Assembly: GCA_964468345.1 (NCBI GenBank)
Contig: CAYXVZ010000023.1
Coordinates: forward strand, 14,615-78,614
Direction: 5' to 3'
Length of the DNA stretch: 64,000 nucleotides
Source of the DNA: DALYLB01 sp964468345
GTDB taxonomy: Bacteria > Acidobacteriota > Blastocatellia > RBC074
The translations under genes and the position numbers were made by a program. This document shows positions 18,301 through 26,692 of the stretch, one piece after another. How positions within the stretch are numbered: the first letter of the stretch is position 1; each line of letters starts with the position of its first letter. The notes under the pieces are model-generated. The model was not told the origin of the DNA. It saw only the letters and a program-made list of their open reading frames with translations, and ran no database searches.

Positions 18301-19313
18301 TGCTGGAAATGCCTTCCTATCGCCTGCCGGCGTCCTTCCTGGTGCTGGCCATCGTCCTCGGCGCAATGTTGTATGTTTTCTTTTACCGCTATATCCCGAG
18401 CATGGAAGGTATGTGGTATGACCGCGCCTTTCGGCTGGCCTTTTTCATCGTTTCGCTCGGACTCGGCCTGGACTTCCTGCGCTTCGTTTCCATCTGGATG
18501 GCGCTGCGCAAGCTGCTGCGAAGGCTGGCGAGCCATCCGCTGTTTATGCGGCAAATCGGCGAGAAGACAGTTTTCAACGAATTGCCGCAGATCAGCCTGA
18601 CGTCGCCCGCGCCGAATTACACGCCGCTTTCGTTGTCGGTCACGCAGGCCGTCAAACTCTGCCGAATGATGGGATCCGCCGCCAAACAGGAAGGCCTGAG
18701 CGAACAGGTCGTCTTAGCGGAACAAAACCTGCAAAAGCTGTTGGAATTCAAAGCCCGGGATCAATGGCAGGAAGTGCAAAAGATGCGATGCGAGGTGCAG
18801 GCGCGCCTCGCCGATATTGCCGGAAAAGTCGCGCTTCTGCTCGAGCCGGGTTGGAGCCTGTCGTCGCCGGGATCCGCTTTCAAGGCCGCAGACCCGGCGT
18901 GGATCGCGCAGGCGGAGTTGTTTCTGGCCGGCCGCGTCTATTCGTTTCTGCAATACCTGTTGGCGCACCTGCAAAATCTGGTCGTTTTTGTCACGACGGG
19001 CATGTTGCTGGTGCTGCTTTCGATCACGTCCTATCCCTTCCAACCGCGCGATCTGATGCTGCTTTTCGGCTGGTTGCTGATCCTGCTCGTGGTCGCGGCG
19101 ACGCTGGTCGTCTTCACGCAGATGGATCGCGACAAGGTGCTCAGCCTGCTCTCAGGCGGCGATCCGGGCAAGCTGAACTGGAACCGGGAATACATCTGGC
19201 GCGTCCTGATTCACGGCGTGGTCCCCATCCTGGCCCTGCTCAGTGCGCAGTTTCCCGAAGCCTTGCAACAGATCGCCACCTGGGTCAGCGCGTTGCAGGG
19301 CGGCGGACGGTAA
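15324..19313 (+). CDS. Large multi-domain membrane protein of unknown function
   Basis: A 1329-residue protein not recognised from sequence. It has a signal peptide or anchor (about residues 5-25) and then about 650 probably periplasmic residues. These have an alternating alpha/beta pattern (for example RLLVLFIVGETPTAG, IRYIGIVSTDVKDC, NAIVFLFFADVLYL, GALVVTPYSLYG) reminiscent of a two-lobed periplasmic-binding or receptor ligand-binding fold. From about residue 693 come several hydrophobic helices: MTTAVLVLLIMLGLLPVAM, LLACCAGLLVIYLSLMWVF, then more to the C-terminus, including a pair near 1230-1275. A soluble segment with VVLAEQNLQKLLEF lies between helices. It stands alone between divergent and convergent neighbours. 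A ligand sensor fused to a membrane transducer is one reading; the fold assignment is inference. Confidence 0.7.
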   Translation: MKNRDFSFLLIPFAALLAAYLPFSSGGQQTPNRNPPIVTEKGAAAEGTATTEKQAPAVPLASKDNNAVQLLYQFLYANPEACQAGTGDVPSNVREMKSQYVLEFLIATMPDPRESRLDYLFDRNLDAVQRAIESVGYVLDRYDFPKHWRNEANGNGDRGGKEDSTADQPGLILFRSRTLDTPRYCPRENDESRQARNPSGRLLVLFIVGETPTAGINKTALKNALDQITLLSLWNEGAPEEYACLPRPARDGCKSPIPDVCWPDTGAPPDREIRIMGPTFSGSEDSLELALQSWLEENKGAFLSRDDNPTMPPVFSVLSGSATSISQCKFCNRIKTHGQPVFHSTVPSSQVSIEAFKEDLVRNDPLAARNKIAIFKETNTVYGQSSMFSSAGRKQEQTAASGMMIDGQWISSESPACPDQKPRATIRTIDIPFPLHISQLRTASEKAKSSRATPALDLRSIRRPILPLLMDDERTTQDVIPLFSQLEPASLELVLSNLLNEMNREQIRYIGIVSTDVKDCIFLVSEIRKHCPNAIVFLFFADVLYLRPEVNLDLQGALVVTPYSLYGPNQFWSYPISGQQTRFQFSTHVSQGAYNATLALMGKSELIEYGKPFDNVFVNPMQGRLPDETPRKPALWVSVVGRQGFMPVKTLEYEKLLGDGPAVLDRYPLPIPRTATPPPAPILHLAGGINSKMTTAVLVLLIMLGLLPVAMLVLLIARTFHLPIDRIGPLQRLQNSWLGEMISDAVIPDYFLRRRVYLLACCAGLLVIYLSLMWVFLLPLHVLWDSARDVSAFDTLAYFLWPGATWKSERLLPDAGNSLLVARLAVGTVMAFSTLATLWLCGSVTELFYSRTRKTELKDAPAKASAKPRFYPSAVAAFFLGLATIVAIGTFLMQSRPSPLHVYFFVRATDLTSGVSPLLPLLLIGLAAFLCAFCALRRWSLVERAHLTKHWELKLKWNEFPHTQSFLNFEGAGNNAQCSLSGVSRMETRVMKLLEMPSYRLPASFLVLAIVLGAMLYVFFYRYIPSMEGMWYDRAFRLAFFIVSLGLGLDFLRFVSIWMALRKLLRRLASHPLFMRQIGEKTVFNELPQISLTSPAPNYTPLSLSVTQAVKLCRMMGSAAKQEGLSEQVVLAEQNLQKLLEFKARDQWQEVQKMRCEVQARLADIAGKVALLLEPGWSLSSPGSAFKAADPAWIAQAELFLAGRVYSFLQYLLAHLQNLVVFVTTGMLLVLLSITSYPFQPRDLMLLFGWLLILLVVAATLVVFTQMDRDKVLSLLSGGDPGKLNWNREYIWRVLIHGVVPILALLSAQFPEALQQIATWVSALQGGGR

Positions 19314-19320
19314 AGCTGAA

Positions 19321-19531
19321 GAAATCAAAAGGCGAAAGCCCAGGCCAGCGCTAGAAGCACTGGCCTGGTAGCCCTTCGGGAAAGCCCCGTGAAACGGGGC
19401 TAAGGATCGATTGGCGCGGGAGCCCAGCGCTAAAAGCACTGGGCTAGTAGCCCTTCGGGAAAGCTCCCTGGAACACGGGCAGTCTCAAATCGCAGTCGGT
19501 GTCTCGTTGTAGAAATTTGCCTTTTGATTTT
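19321..19531. repeat. Nested palindromes with two copies of a hairpin cassette
   Basis: The outer arms GAAATCAAAAGGCGAAA (19321) and TTTGCCTTTTGATTT (about 19516-19530) are complementary. Inside are two similar cassettes in tandem. Each has a GCCAGCGCTAGAAGCACTGG or CCCAGCGCTAAAAGCACTGGG hairpin, then TAGCCCTTCGGGAAAGC. The first also has an AGCCCCGTGAAACGGGGCT hairpin. The set lies between the convergent stops of the large membrane protein and bPH2 genes. A GAAATCAAAAGGCAAA segment recurs at 42953. Confidence 0.85.
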
Positions 19532-19532
19532 T

Positions 19533-21095
19533 TCAGTACCGATATTTCATCCGCGCCGCCATTTGCGTCAGCGTGCGCGCGAGGGAGCGGGCTTCTTCGA
19601 GAGGAAGGTTTTCGATGCGGGGGCCGCCTTCGGTATAGGCCTGGCCGGCCGTGTCGATGCGCAGCGAAGCGAGGCCGAGGCGGCGATCGAAGGGCGTTTG
19701 TTGCAGGCTCACGGCCTGCACCTTGCTGAGCGGAACGATGTGCGTCGAGCGGCCGAGCCAGCCGCGGCGCGTCTGAAAATAGCGGCCGCTGAGCGCATAG
19801 CCCAACCGCCTATAGCTGGCGACATTCATCCACCAGACAAAAGGCAGAAGCGCTAGCGGCCAGACGGCGTGCAGGTTATGCCGGAAGAAAAAGAGGCCAA
19901 CAGAGGCGAGCAGGCACAGCACGATCCAGGGCACGATTCCGCGCCGAATCGCCAGCGGCGAAACCTGCCGCCATTCGGCTTGCTCTTCGTGAAAATCCGG
20001 CAGCAGTTCGGGCAGCAGGCTCGCAACGTCGCGCGTGCGAACGATCGGCAACAACACATCGCGGCCTTTATTGTCGTCTTCATTGTCGCGCTTCGCGCCG
20101 GCCGTGTCTGCGCGAAGCGTAGCGAGGCCGAACAGACGGCGAAAGAGTTTCTCTTCGATTTCCAGCACCTGAATCCGGCGTCGCGGCAGGCTGCTGGCGC
20201 GTGTCGTCAACAAACCGTAGCGGCGTCTGAGATCTTCGCCGCGCGATGAAATCGTGAATCCATAAAACAGCACGATGCTGCCGATCACAGAGAAAAACGA
20301 GCCGATGACGAAGACGGCGATCAAACCGCCGATGACAACCAGAAACGCATATCTCGCCCCATACCCAAAAAAGCGGTCGGCATTTTTATAGAGATAATTC
20401 GCGGCGGTTTTATAGATTGTGTCGGGCAGCAGGTCATCCGCGAAATTCAAAGCGGCGCCGGCAAGAGCGAGCGCGGAGAGAAGGTGATTTGTCGTAATGC
20501 CGGCGAGCACCAGATCCATCCAGCTCAACCGGCGGATAACGCGGTCTTCAGGCTCGGCGACTTCTGACGAATCGACGCGCCCTCTGCCCATGGCGCCCGC
20601 GCGCACGGCGGTTCGCAAGCGATCGGCTTCGGCTCGCGACAGGACCGAAAGCTTCGCCTCCACGTCTTCGCCGCCGCCGGTTTCCACCGTGGCATCGACC
20701 ACATCGAACAGGCGATGCACGATGCCCTGCTCGATTCGAATCTCCTGCACCCGTTCGAGGGGAATGCTGCGATGGCGGCGCTCGATCAGGCCGGACTCGA
20801 TAATGAGCTCGCCTTTTTCGATGCGATAGCTGAAGGAAAAATACCGGATGAGCGCCGTGGCGATGGTGCTCAGCGAGGCAATGGCGATCACGACCCAGCC
20901 ATAACCGCGGCCGCCGACCACCGCGACTGTTCCCACCGGAACCAGGCCCCGCGCCGCGCGCAAAAATGCGAAGACCAGCGTCAACGGATGCAACCGGCCG
21001 CGAAAGATTTCCTCCACCGTCGATGCTGTCGATTCCGGCAGGCTTTCGGGAAGACTGGGCGGAAGATCGGGCGCGGGCTCAAGGTCAGACGGCAT
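19533..21095 (-). CDS. Membrane protein with two or more bPH2 (DUF304/YdbT-type) domains
   Basis: A 520-residue protein similar in layout to YdbT. The ATG at 21095 is chosen because GGAGG lies five bases upstream; a longer start at 21113 has no ribosome site. Membrane helices occur near residues 40-75, 215-275 and 375-410. They are followed by bacterial PH domains, with signatures YRIEKGELIIESGLIERR, PLERVQEIRIEQG and the repeated PLSKVQAVSLQQTPFDRRLG. Bacterial PH proteins of this kind are membrane-associated and of poorly known function; some pairs protect against membrane-acting peptides. It overlaps the upstream YdbS-like gene by 11 bases, so the two form one unit. Confidence 0.82.
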   Translation of the reverse strand: MPSDLEPAPDLPPSLPESLPESTASTVEEIFRGRLHPLTLVFAFLRAARGLVPVGTVAVVGGRGYGWVVIAIASLSTIATALIRYFSFSYRIEKGELIIESGLIERRHRSIPLERVQEIRIEQGIVHRLFDVVDATVETGGGEDVEAKLSVLSRAEADRLRTAVRAGAMGRGRVDSSEVAEPEDRVIRRLSWMDLVLAGITTNHLLSALALAGAALNFADDLLPDTIYKTAANYLYKNADRFFGYGARYAFLVVIGGLIAVFVIGSFFSVIGSIVLFYGFTISSRGEDLRRRYGLLTTRASSLPRRRIQVLEIEEKLFRRLFGLATLRADTAGAKRDNEDDNKGRDVLLPIVRTRDVASLLPELLPDFHEEQAEWRQVSPLAIRRGIVPWIVLCLLASVGLFFFRHNLHAVWPLALLPFVWWMNVASYRRLGYALSGRYFQTRRGWLGRSTHIVPLSKVQAVSLQQTPFDRRLGLASLRIDTAGQAYTEGGPRIENLPLEEARSLARTLTQMAARMKYRY

Positions 21096-21612
21096 CGTCG
21101 CCTCCGATTTCAATCAAATGATCGCGCAGCCGAACCGCCTCGGCGTCTTCCAGGCCGGGAATGGTCATGCTCGCCTCATGCGTGCCGGCCGTGTGCAGAA
21201 TCAGCGACGCCAGGCCGAACCGGCGTTCGAAGGGACCGCGCTCGATGTCGACATGTTGCAGGCGCGACAGGGGGAGCAGGCGGGTTCGCTGAAAGAGCAG
21301 GCCGTTGCGAATTTCCAACACGCGGTCATCGATGCGATAGCTCCACGAACGATACACGCGCGGCGGACGAATCCAAGCCAGCCAGAAACAAATCAACGCC
21401 AGCACCATCCACCCGGCAATCGCCACCCAAAAATACGAGCCTTTGAAGGGAATGAAAAACAGGGCAATCAGTTGGACCAGCAGCAGAACCCCATATCCAA
21501 TGGCATTTGTCACGCGCCACAACGGCACGACTCGCGCATCGAGCGGTCGAAACACCGGCCCGGATTCAATGACTGGAAGGGACTCAATGGAGATCTCGTT
21601 TTCCGTTTGCAT
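21085..21612 (-). CDS. bPH2 (DUF304/YdbS-type) membrane protein
   Basis: A 175-residue protein with two membrane helices (about residues 36-82) followed by a single bacterial PH domain: SYRIDDRVLEIRNGLLFQRT, LPLSRLQHVDIERGPFERRFG, ILHTAGTHEASMTIPGL. This is the small partner of a YdbS/YdbT pair and is encoded directly upstream of the larger partner with an 11-base overlap. No clear ribosome site is visible before the ATG at 21612. The ABC transporter operon lies just upstream on the same strand. Confidence 0.82.
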   Translation of the reverse strand: MQTENEISIESLPVIESGPVFRPLDARVVPLWRVTNAIGYGVLLLVQLIALFFIPFKGSYFWVAIAGWMVLALICFWLAWIRPPRVYRSWSYRIDDRVLEIRNGLLFQRTRLLPLSRLQHVDIERGPFERRFGLASLILHTAGTHEASMTIPGLEDAEAVRLRDHLIEIGGDDAV

Positions 21613-21681
21613 GAAGCGTTATCTTGATTTCATCGATTGCGACCGAAATCAAAGCATAACAGAAAACACCAGGGATCTCAT

Positions 21682-22554
21682 TTATTCATTGCCGTAGTTG
21701 ATCTCGAACCGGCGGATGCGCCGGCCGGCCAGCCAGAGCACCGCAATGGTGAACAGCAACAGGCTCGGCACTGAAATCCAGGGAGAGGTCGTCGTGGCGA
21801 CCGTCGCCAACGGCCCCTCGCTCATCGGCACGGGCGAGAGTGTGTGCAGATAATGAATGATGCTGATTTTCTTGAGCATCGGCGGCAGCAGGAAATTGGC
21901 CCACTCCCATCCATAGACCAGCAAGGCCGGAATGATCGGATTGCGGAAAAACAGTCCGATGAACATAAACACCGCGCCATACCCGAGGCAGGCCAGGACG
22001 GTGATACCCATATAAGCCAGAATCTGGCCGAAGCCCGGTCCATCGAAGATGTAATTCACGTTCGCCGGATACCCGCGCATGGAATACAGAATGAAAAGCG
22101 ATCCGCCGGTCGTCAGGCTGAAAAGCACCACTGTTGCCACGAGGCCCGAAATATATTTTCCCGCAACGAGCACTTCGCGCCGGACCGCCGCGAGAAAATA
22201 ATAGTGCAGGCTTTTATCGACGAGTTCGCCGCGAAAGAGATTCATGAAAATCCATGCGCAGCCGAAAAAGATGACCGTGCGAAGAATCAATGCGCCGTAA
22301 ATGTAGCCGAAGACTTCCTGCGCCGCCGCCCAGTGGCGACGGATATCATTCTCGGCATCGCGATCGACCATCGTCAGCAGGACCATGATCAACACCGGCA
22401 AGGCCGCCAGCAGATAGAGCAGCAAGGCGCGGCGTCCCCAGAAATTCTTGCGGACTTCGATGCGCAGAATCGCGCGGATCTGCCGCAGCCAGAGCGACCA
22501 GTCCCGAGAGGCGGTCATCGGTTTTACGGATTCCATTTCGACAGCAGAGTTCAT
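21682..22554 (-). CDS. ABC-2 type transporter permease
   Basis: A 290-residue integral membrane protein with about six hydrophobic helices. It starts at ATG 22554, preceded by AGAGGA at a short distance; the reading frame upstream runs into a palindrome. A conserved ERK-like N-terminal segment (ILRIEVRKNFWGRRALLLYLL) and the FMNLFRGELVDKSLHYYF stretch match ABC-2 permeases that export drugs, lipids or polymers. It is the last gene of the operon starting at 26655 and pairs with the ATPase at 22666-23622, from which it is separated by a perfect palindrome. Confidence 0.83.
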   Translation of the reverse strand: MNSAVEMESVKPMTASRDWSLWLRQIRAILRIEVRKNFWGRRALLLYLLAALPVLIMVLLTMVDRDAENDIRRHWAAAQEVFGYIYGALILRTVIFFGCAWIFMNLFRGELVDKSLHYYFLAAVRREVLVAGKYISGLVATVVLFSLTTGGSLFILYSMRGYPANVNYIFDGPGFGQILAYMGITVLACLGYGAVFMFIGLFFRNPIIPALLVYGWEWANFLLPPMLKKISIIHYLHTLSPVPMSEGPLATVATTTSPWISVPSLLLFTIAVLWLAGRRIRRFEINYGNE

Positions 22555-22607
22555 GTTTTTCCTCTTCGCAAGATTGCGACGGCGGAATTTAATTGGCCTT
22601 CGAATTT

Positions 22608-22655
22608 GCGGAGCTTTGGAGTGCGGCGACTTGTCGCCGCACTCCAAAGCTCCGC
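22608..22655. repeat. Perfect 23-bp inverted repeat within the ABC operon
   Basis: Arms 22608-22630 and 22633-22655 are perfectly complementary with a two-base centre (TT). The arm is GCGGAGCTTTGGAGTGCGGC plus GAC. It lies between an ATPase gene and its permease gene on the same strand, so it would form a strong hairpin within the operon transcript and could set the relative expression of the two. Confidence 0.92.
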
Positions 22656-22665
22656 GTGTTGAAAA

Positions 22666-23622
22666 TCACCCCTGCCCGCCGCCACCGATCAGATAATGAT
22701 AGACGGCGTTCAGATCATCATCGACGGGCGAGACCGATTCGATCGTGAAATCGGGATCGCTCGCGAGGTGATTCAGCAGGCGATAAAAGGAATCGGCATT
22801 GCGCGTCTTAATGAACAATCCGCCGTGATCCGGATGCAGCGTCGCTTCAACGACCGAGTCGCTGTTGAAGACGCGGCTGGCGAACAGGGCCGGCTTGTCG
22901 CAACGAATCATGATCTGCATCGGATGCTCTTCCATCTTTTCTTCGCGCACGACGCCGACGCCGCCTTCCGCCAGGATATAGCCGTTATTGATCAGCACGA
23001 CCGTGTCGGACATCTCATCGAGCTCATGCAGGATGTGACTCGAGACGATCAAATGCAGCCCGTCTTCGGCCAATTGGCGAAACAGGCGAATGGTTTCGGC
23101 GCGGGCCATCGGATCGAGACCGTTCAAGGGTTCGTCCAGAATCATCACGACCGGGTCATGCGCAATCGACTGGGCGAGGCGAATGCGCTGGCGCATGCCC
23201 TTGCTATAGCCCGCGACCTTTTGATGCGCGGCCCCGACCAGATCGACCCGTTCGATGGCCCGCCAGGTGCGTCGCTCCGCTTCTTTATTGTCATAGCCGT
23301 GCACCTGCAAAAACGATTTCACGAATTCATAGCCGGTCATGCCGCGCGGGAACGAATCGAACTGGCTGCAATAGCCCATCTTGCGAAAGAGTTCCTCGGG
23401 ATTGGACGGCGAAAGGCCGAGAATGCTGATGCGTCCCCGCGTGGGCTGGATCAGGCCGGTCATCAGATTCATCAGCGTCGTCTTGCCCGATCCGTTCGGC
23501 CCGACCAGGCTCGTGATGCCGGGAGCGATCGTCAGATTGACGCGATTTACGCCGAGAATCTCGCCGTAAAATTTCGAGACGTCCTCGAATATGATCAATT
23601 GTTCATTGGTCGCCATCGTCAT
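22666..23622 (-). CDS. ABC transporter ATP-binding protein (ABC-2 system 2)
   Basis: A 318-residue ATPase with a full set of ABC motifs: Walker A GPNGSGKTT, Q-loop region GYCSQFDSF, signature YSKGMRQR (an altered LSGGQ, normal in this subfamily), Walker B VVMILDEP and the switch His in SSHILHE. A C-terminal domain of about 90 residues follows (DSFYRLLNHLASDPDFTIES), typical of ABC-2 drug-type exporters. GAAGGA precedes the ATG. It energises the permease at 21682-22554. Confidence 0.92.
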   Translation of the reverse strand: MTMATNEQLIIFEDVSKFYGEILGVNRVNLTIAPGITSLVGPNGSGKTTLMNLMTGLIQPTRGRISILGLSPSNPEELFRKMGYCSQFDSFPRGMTGYEFVKSFLQVHGYDNKEAERRTWRAIERVDLVGAAHQKVAGYSKGMRQRIRLAQSIAHDPVVMILDEPLNGLDPMARAETIRLFRQLAEDGLHLIVSSHILHELDEMSDTVVLINNGYILAEGGVGVVREEKMEEHPMQIMIRCDKPALFASRVFNSDSVVEATLHPDHGGLFIKTRNADSFYRLLNHLASDPDFTIESVSPVDDDLNAVYHYLIGGGGQG

Positions 23623-23662
23623 TTGTCATCCTTCTCTCAAATTTCCAATCTCAAATTCGAGA

Positions 23663-24526
23663 TTATGAAATGACTTCATAGGCGCGCACCTTGCGCCAGA
23701 GCATGTAAAAACAGATCAGCCCGAAGACCGCGAACATCGCCCAGGCCTCGCCGACCGAGAACGGCATGGTGTCTTCATTCACGCCGAACAGGTCCCAGGC
23801 AATCGTGCTCCAGGCCGCGCCGGGATTGAGCAGATGCCCTTTGGTGGTATTGAAAAGCCCCTGAATGATGAATCCGATCGGCGTCGGAATGATGAAGACG
23901 GCAAAGAGCGCGGCGCTCGCGGCCGTGCGCCATTTGATCCAGGCTGACAATGCCATCGAGAGCAGCGACAGGCCGAAGATCGCGGTCAGGCTCGAGATCA
24001 TGATCGCCGTCCCGATCCAGATATTGTCCCGAAACCATCCGCCGCCTTCCAGAAAAGCCTGAAAGACGAACAGGAACATGCCCGGCACCCAGGTGATCAG
24101 CGAAAGCAGAATCACCAGCACCAGCATCTTTCCGAAAATATAATCGAAGCGCGAAAGCGGCCGGCTCAGGTACAGCGGCAACGCATTGTTCGAAAGATCC
24201 CGCGAAATCAGCACCGGCCCGATGATCACGGTGAACAGAAAGGCGAGCTGCACCTGTATGCCGAGAAAGATCGAGAAGAAGGTATTGTTGATCGAGAGCA
24301 ACTCCGCGGCCGAAAGCTGCATGACCTGCAAAGCGCCCGTATTGTGGTGCAGATAGATGAGGCTCATGAAAATCAGCGGAGCGACATAGCACACCACGAA
24401 AAGCGCCGTGAAGGCCTTGTACTTGAACAGATCCTGATAGGCATAGCGGGGCATCACCAGCAGCCGCGACCAGCCCGGCGTCAACGCGCCTTCATAGGGT
24501 TTGTAACTGTGTTCGTAAACTGCCAT
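23663..24526 (-). CDS. ABC-2 type transporter permease
   Basis: A 287-residue membrane protein with about six helices. The N-terminal YKPYEGALTPGWSRLLVM and the VLISRDLSNNALPLYLSRPL segment are typical of ABC-2 family permeases. It begins three bases after the stop of the ATPase at 24530 and precedes the second ATPase, giving the order ATPase, permease, ATPase, permease. Substrate unknown. Confidence 0.85.
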   Translation of the reverse strand: MAVYEHSYKPYEGALTPGWSRLLVMPRYAYQDLFKYKAFTALFVVCYVAPLIFMSLIYLHHNTGALQVMQLSAAELLSINNTFFSIFLGIQVQLAFLFTVIIGPVLISRDLSNNALPLYLSRPLSRFDYIFGKMLVLVILLSLITWVPGMFLFVFQAFLEGGGWFRDNIWIGTAIMISSLTAIFGLSLLSMALSAWIKWRTAASAALFAVFIIPTPIGFIIQGLFNTTKGHLLNPGAAWSTIAWDLFGVNEDTMPFSVGEAWAMFAVFGLICFYMLWRKVRAYEVIS

Positions 24527-24529
24527 AGG

Positions 24530-25456
24530 TTATTCCATTGCCTTGAGGAAAATGTCTTCCAGGGAATCCCGCTTGTAATTCAACCGGCGGATCTGCACAT
24601 CGTTGGCCGCGGCCAGCTTGTACAGATCGCGAACTTCGAGACCGTCCTGCATCACCAGCTTGATGCGGCCGCCCGCGCCGAGCGCATATTCGCAGCCCAG
24701 CGCGCCGATCGCTTCGACAAAGGCCGGTTTCGAATCGCGCGTTTCCATTTCGATGAACTTGCGATTGGCGCGGCGCTCCTCTTCGAGATTGCAGTTCGCG
24801 GCGATATTGCCGTTCTTGAGAATCAGAATTTCATCGCAGCATTCTTCGACATCGCGCAGCAGATGCGAGGAAAGAACGATCTGCGACTGGCCCGAATCGC
24901 GAATTTCGCGGATGAGTTCGATCATGCGCTTGCGCGCCGGGGGATCGAGACCATTGGTCGGTTCATCGAGAAAGATCAACCGCGGCCCGTGAACGATCGC
25001 CTGCGCGAGTTTGGCGAGCTGTTTCATGCCCAGCGAATAGGTGCCGAGCTTGCGATAACGCGCTTCGCCGAGGCCCACATAAAACAGGGCTTCATGCGCG
25101 CGTTCGAGCGCGGCCTCCGACGGCAGGCCGGAAAGCTCCGCCATCAGCCGCACAAAATGCACGCAGGTCTGATTGGAAATGAAGGAATCGCGCTCGGGCA
25201 TATAGCCGAGCTTTTCGCGAATGCGTTTGATCTCGGTGCGGACATCGAGGCCGAAAATTCGCGCCGTCCCCGCCGTCGGCGGATGAAAGCCGAGCAGCGT
25301 ATGAATCAGCGTCGTCTTGCCCGCGCCGTTCGGCCCGAGCAGGCCGATGCAGCGGCCGCTGACCGCGCCGTTCAGATCGTTCAGAATTCGGCGCTTGCCG
25401 AATTCGATGCGCAGATTGTCGAGTTGAATGACCGGAACATTGCCGTTGTTTTCCAT
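24530..25456 (-). CDS. ABC transporter ATP-binding protein (ABC-2 system 1)
   Basis: A 308-residue ATPase: Walker A GPNGAGKTT, Q-loop region GYMPERDSF, signature YSLGMKQ, Walker B LIFLDEPTNGLDP and switch His in SSHLLRD. The C-terminal accessory domain ends with RDSLEDIFLKAME, typical of ABC-2 exporters. The start MENNGNVPVIQLDNL at 25456 is chosen because the longer frame overlaps the small upstream gene, which ends five bases away. It is expected to pair with the permease at 23663. Confidence 0.9.
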   Translation of the reverse strand: MENNGNVPVIQLDNLRIEFGKRRILNDLNGAVSGRCIGLLGPNGAGKTTLIHTLLGFHPPTAGTARIFGLDVRTEIKRIREKLGYMPERDSFISNQTCVHFVRLMAELSGLPSEAALERAHEALFYVGLGEARYRKLGTYSLGMKQLAKLAQAIVHGPRLIFLDEPTNGLDPPARKRMIELIREIRDSGQSQIVLSSHLLRDVEECCDEILILKNGNIAANCNLEEERRANRKFIEMETRDSKPAFVEAIGALGCEYALGAGGRIKLVMQDGLEVRDLYKLAAANDVQIRRLNYKRDSLEDIFLKAME

Positions 25457-25460
25457 AAAA

Positions 25461-25700
25461 TCACTTCGCCGTTTCTTTCCTGATCGCGGCCCGCGCTTCC
25501 CGGATCGCCGCGCGAACGATGCTGTCGTACTGCCGTGTGATGGAGCCGCCGACAATCAAGCCGATGCCGACCCCATACAGCCAGTATCCGGCGGGCAGGC
25601 GGCTCTCGATCGCAACGGGCAGCCATCCCGGAATCGAGAGCGCAAGCAAGACGAGACAGACGATTCCAATCAGCATTAACAGACGGCCGAAAAACTTCAT
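25461..25700 (-). CDS. Small two-helix membrane protein
   Basis: A 79-residue protein with two hydrophobic helices (about residues 4-30 and 38-53) and a basic C-terminal tail (REARAAIRKETAK). GAGG precedes the ATG at 25700. It is tightly placed between the lipoprotein gene (10 bases) and the ABC ATPase gene (4 bases), so it is very likely a real operon member. No family was recognised. Confidence 0.75.
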   Translation of the reverse strand: MKFFGRLLMLIGIVCLVLLALSIPGWLPVAIESRLPAGYWLYGVGIGLIVGGSITRQYDSIVRAAIREARAAIRKETAK

Positions 25701-25710
25701 GAGACCTCGT

Positions 25711-26655
25711 TTATTTCATGCCGACCGCAACGGGCGTGGGCGCGGCCTTGTCCGCTTTTGCCATGCGAATGTTGCCGTTGATGCCGTGAAGTTCGATTTT
25801 GGTGCCGCCCGTGCCGATGCGCGCATTGATCCGCCCGCGCCGCGGTTCTTTTTCATCGTGCGTGACATTGGGCAGATCGGCATCGACATTGCCGTTCACG
25901 CCCCAGGAGTTCACATCGGCGTTGACCTCGCCTTCAAATTGAAGATCGATGTTTCCATTCACGCCATTGATTTCGATCTTCTTCCCGACCAGCGGCGCAT
26001 AGGTGACATAGACATTTCCGTTCACGCCGTTGATATCGGTGCTGGCGCCCGCGCGCGCGATTTTGACCTCGCCGCTGACCCCGTTCAGATCGATGCTCCC
26101 GAGAATTTCGCCCGAGGTGAAGTTGCCGTTCAAACCGTTGACGTCAAGCTCGATTTTTTTCGGCAATCGCAGCAAAACGCGCTGGCGGCCTTCGGGAATC
26201 GTGCCGAGCGAGGAGAAGATGCTCTTGCGATCGTTCTCGACGCGAATCGTCAATTCCTTGGGACTGCGCTCGATCATAACTTTTCGAAACTGAAGGTCCT
26301 CGCGTTTATTGGCCGACCGGATAATCAGGACTTCCGCGGTTGCGACGTCCGCGGTTTCGATTTTTATGCCGCCGTTGATGCCGCGCAGGTTGATTTCCGT
26401 TTCCGGCGTCACCGCATAACTGCGCCGGATTTCTTCTTTCTCCGCATAATCGATCTTCTCCGGGTCCGAGGTATCGAATTTGACTTCGTTCTTCGGATCG
26501 GGCGTCGCGTCGCTCGGCGCAACGTTATCGCTGGTCAGCGAAGCGGTCGTGCCGGATGCTTCTGTTCCGCTGTTGCTCTGCGATACACGGGGCCGGCAGC
26601 CCGCGATCAATATCAATGCGCTGATTGCCATCACGAGTGGGATTGTGCGTTTCAT
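25711..26655 (-). CDS. Lipoprotein with GVNGN repeats (DUF4097-like beta-helix)
   Basis: A 314-residue predicted lipoprotein: signal peptide MKRTIPLVMAISALILIAG and lipobox LIAGC. After a Ser/Thr-rich linker, the body is a series of short repeats ending GINGGI, GLNGNF, GVSGEV, GVNGNV, GVNGNI, GVNGNV and GINGNI. This is the pattern of DUF4097-type adhesin-like beta-helices, with one turn of about 20-25 residues per repeat. ATG 26655 is preceded by AAGGAG. It is the first gene of the ABC operon and could be its envelope partner. An ECF-type promoter-like site lies 38 bases upstream. Confidence 0.8.
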   Translation of the reverse strand: MKRTIPLVMAISALILIAGCRPRVSQSNSGTEASGTTASLTSDNVAPSDATPDPKNEVKFDTSDPEKIDYAEKEEIRRSYAVTPETEINLRGINGGIKIETADVATAEVLIIRSANKREDLQFRKVMIERSPKELTIRVENDRKSIFSSLGTIPEGRQRVLLRLPKKIELDVNGLNGNFTSGEILGSIDLNGVSGEVKIARAGASTDINGVNGNVYVTYAPLVGKKIEINGVNGNIDLQFEGEVNADVNSWGVNGNVDADLPNVTHDEKEPRRGRINARIGTGGTKIELHGINGNIRMAKADKAAPTPVAVGMK

Positions 26656-26692
26656 CCTGCTTCTCTCCTTGGCTAGTGTTCCTGCGTTGTCG

